Source of the DNA: Thermodesulfobacteriaceae bacterium
Lineage (GTDB): Bacteria; Desulfobacterota; Thermodesulfobacteria; Thermodesulfobacteriales; Thermodesulfatatoraceae
NCBI GenBank assembly: GCA_015494065.1
Contig: WGCA01000058.1
Location: 1-51,935, forward strand
Reading direction: 5' to 3'
DNA length: 51,935 nucleotides
A program made the position numbers and the translations under genes. The notes under the pieces were generated by a model, which was not told the origin of the DNA, did no database searches, and saw only the letters and a program-made list of their open reading frames with translations. Position 1 is the stretch's first letter; the number at the start of each line of letters is the position of its first letter. Positions 51,841 to 51,935 of this stretch are shown piece by piece.

Positions 51841-51935
51841 AATCTTTAAAACAAAATGGCAAAAACTGAATGAACGCGAAAAAATACTAACGATAATATT
51901 GTTAGCTATCATACCTTTAGTCCTATATATACAAT
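51812..51935 (+). CDS. pilO: PilO-like pilus assembly protein, 3' end cut by window edge
   Basis: The frame from ATG 51812 gives 41 residues up to the edge: a basic, Gln-rich N-terminus, NEREKILTIILLAIIPLVLY as the start of a membrane helix (about 21-40). Position directly after pilN and this topology (the pattern of PilO or GspM-like proteins) support the name. It starts inside the pilN end. Confidence 0.7.
   Translation, partial: MKDKINQQIKIFKTKWQKLNEREKILTIILLAIIPLVLYIQ

Overview
This window looks like a chromosomal segment of a thermophilic, Gram-negative sulfur bacterium, most likely in or near the Thermodesulfobacteria (Thermosulfurimonas-like). This is inference. It rests on four things: Lys/Glu-rich proteins, roughly half G+C over most of the window, a Gram-negative envelope gene set (TonB/ExbBD, a LolB-like lipoprotein, type IV pilus genes), and a YedE-TusA-DsrE cluster of the kind proposed as a marker of sulfur disproportionation. 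No rRNA or other taxonomic marker is present to prove it.

Layout. 1-2.4 kb (minus): a secreted Asp-rich repeat protein, ExbB, ExbD and TonB (cut by the window edge). 2.5-4.7 kb (plus): an Mrp-type ATPase, a DUF4213/DUF364 protein and a small membrane protein. 4.7-7.3 kb (minus): a fused double M16 peptidase. 7.6-10.0 kb (plus): the sulfur cluster yedE, tusA, dsrE-like, DsrE-like hypothetical and a 59-residue protein. The yedE frame is interrupted by an in-frame TGA replacing a family cysteine and is followed by a near-perfect SECIS-like hairpin, so it reads as a selenoprotein. 10.0-10.7 kb (minus): hpt and a 44-residue membrane peptide, then an approximately 245-bp palindromic intergenic repeat. 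11.1-14.7 kb (plus): yebC-ruvC-ruvA-ruvB-panB. 14.7-20.0 kb (minus): mnmG, rpoH, a TPR protein and a LolB-like lipoprotein. 20.1-23.0 kb: a small unknown gene and two tandem CNNM/CorC-type membrane proteins.

23.0-26.2 kb holds a visibly AT-richer sensory cluster: a histidine kinase, a lone receiver, and a GAF-GAF-PAS protein that keeps a histidine box but lacks the kinase ATPase domain. 26.2-30.3 kb: a PerM-type permease, mutM and rel/spoT. 30.3-36.6 kb (minus): purB, mutT, tRNA-Val, rpsF-rpsR-rplI-dnaB, two MinD-like ATPases with ferredoxin inserts, and rpmB. A VanZ-like gene is divergent from the rpmH-rnpA-yidD-yidC-jag-mnmE operon (37.3-41.7 kb), where rnpA has no ordinary start codon. 41.7-46.9 kb: thiDN, gatC, gatA and a signalling trio (PGM-type small domain, HDOD, GGDDF). 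46.9-50.1 kb (minus): lepA, lepB and a FeeM-like acyltransferase. From 50.3 kb pilM, pilN and the start of pilO run off the edge, with a sharp drop in G+C inside pilM.

Functionally most of the window is housekeeping. The part most likely to be new biology is the selenocysteine-type YedE at the head of the sulfur cluster. I found no CRISPR array, insertion sequence, integrase or prophage.
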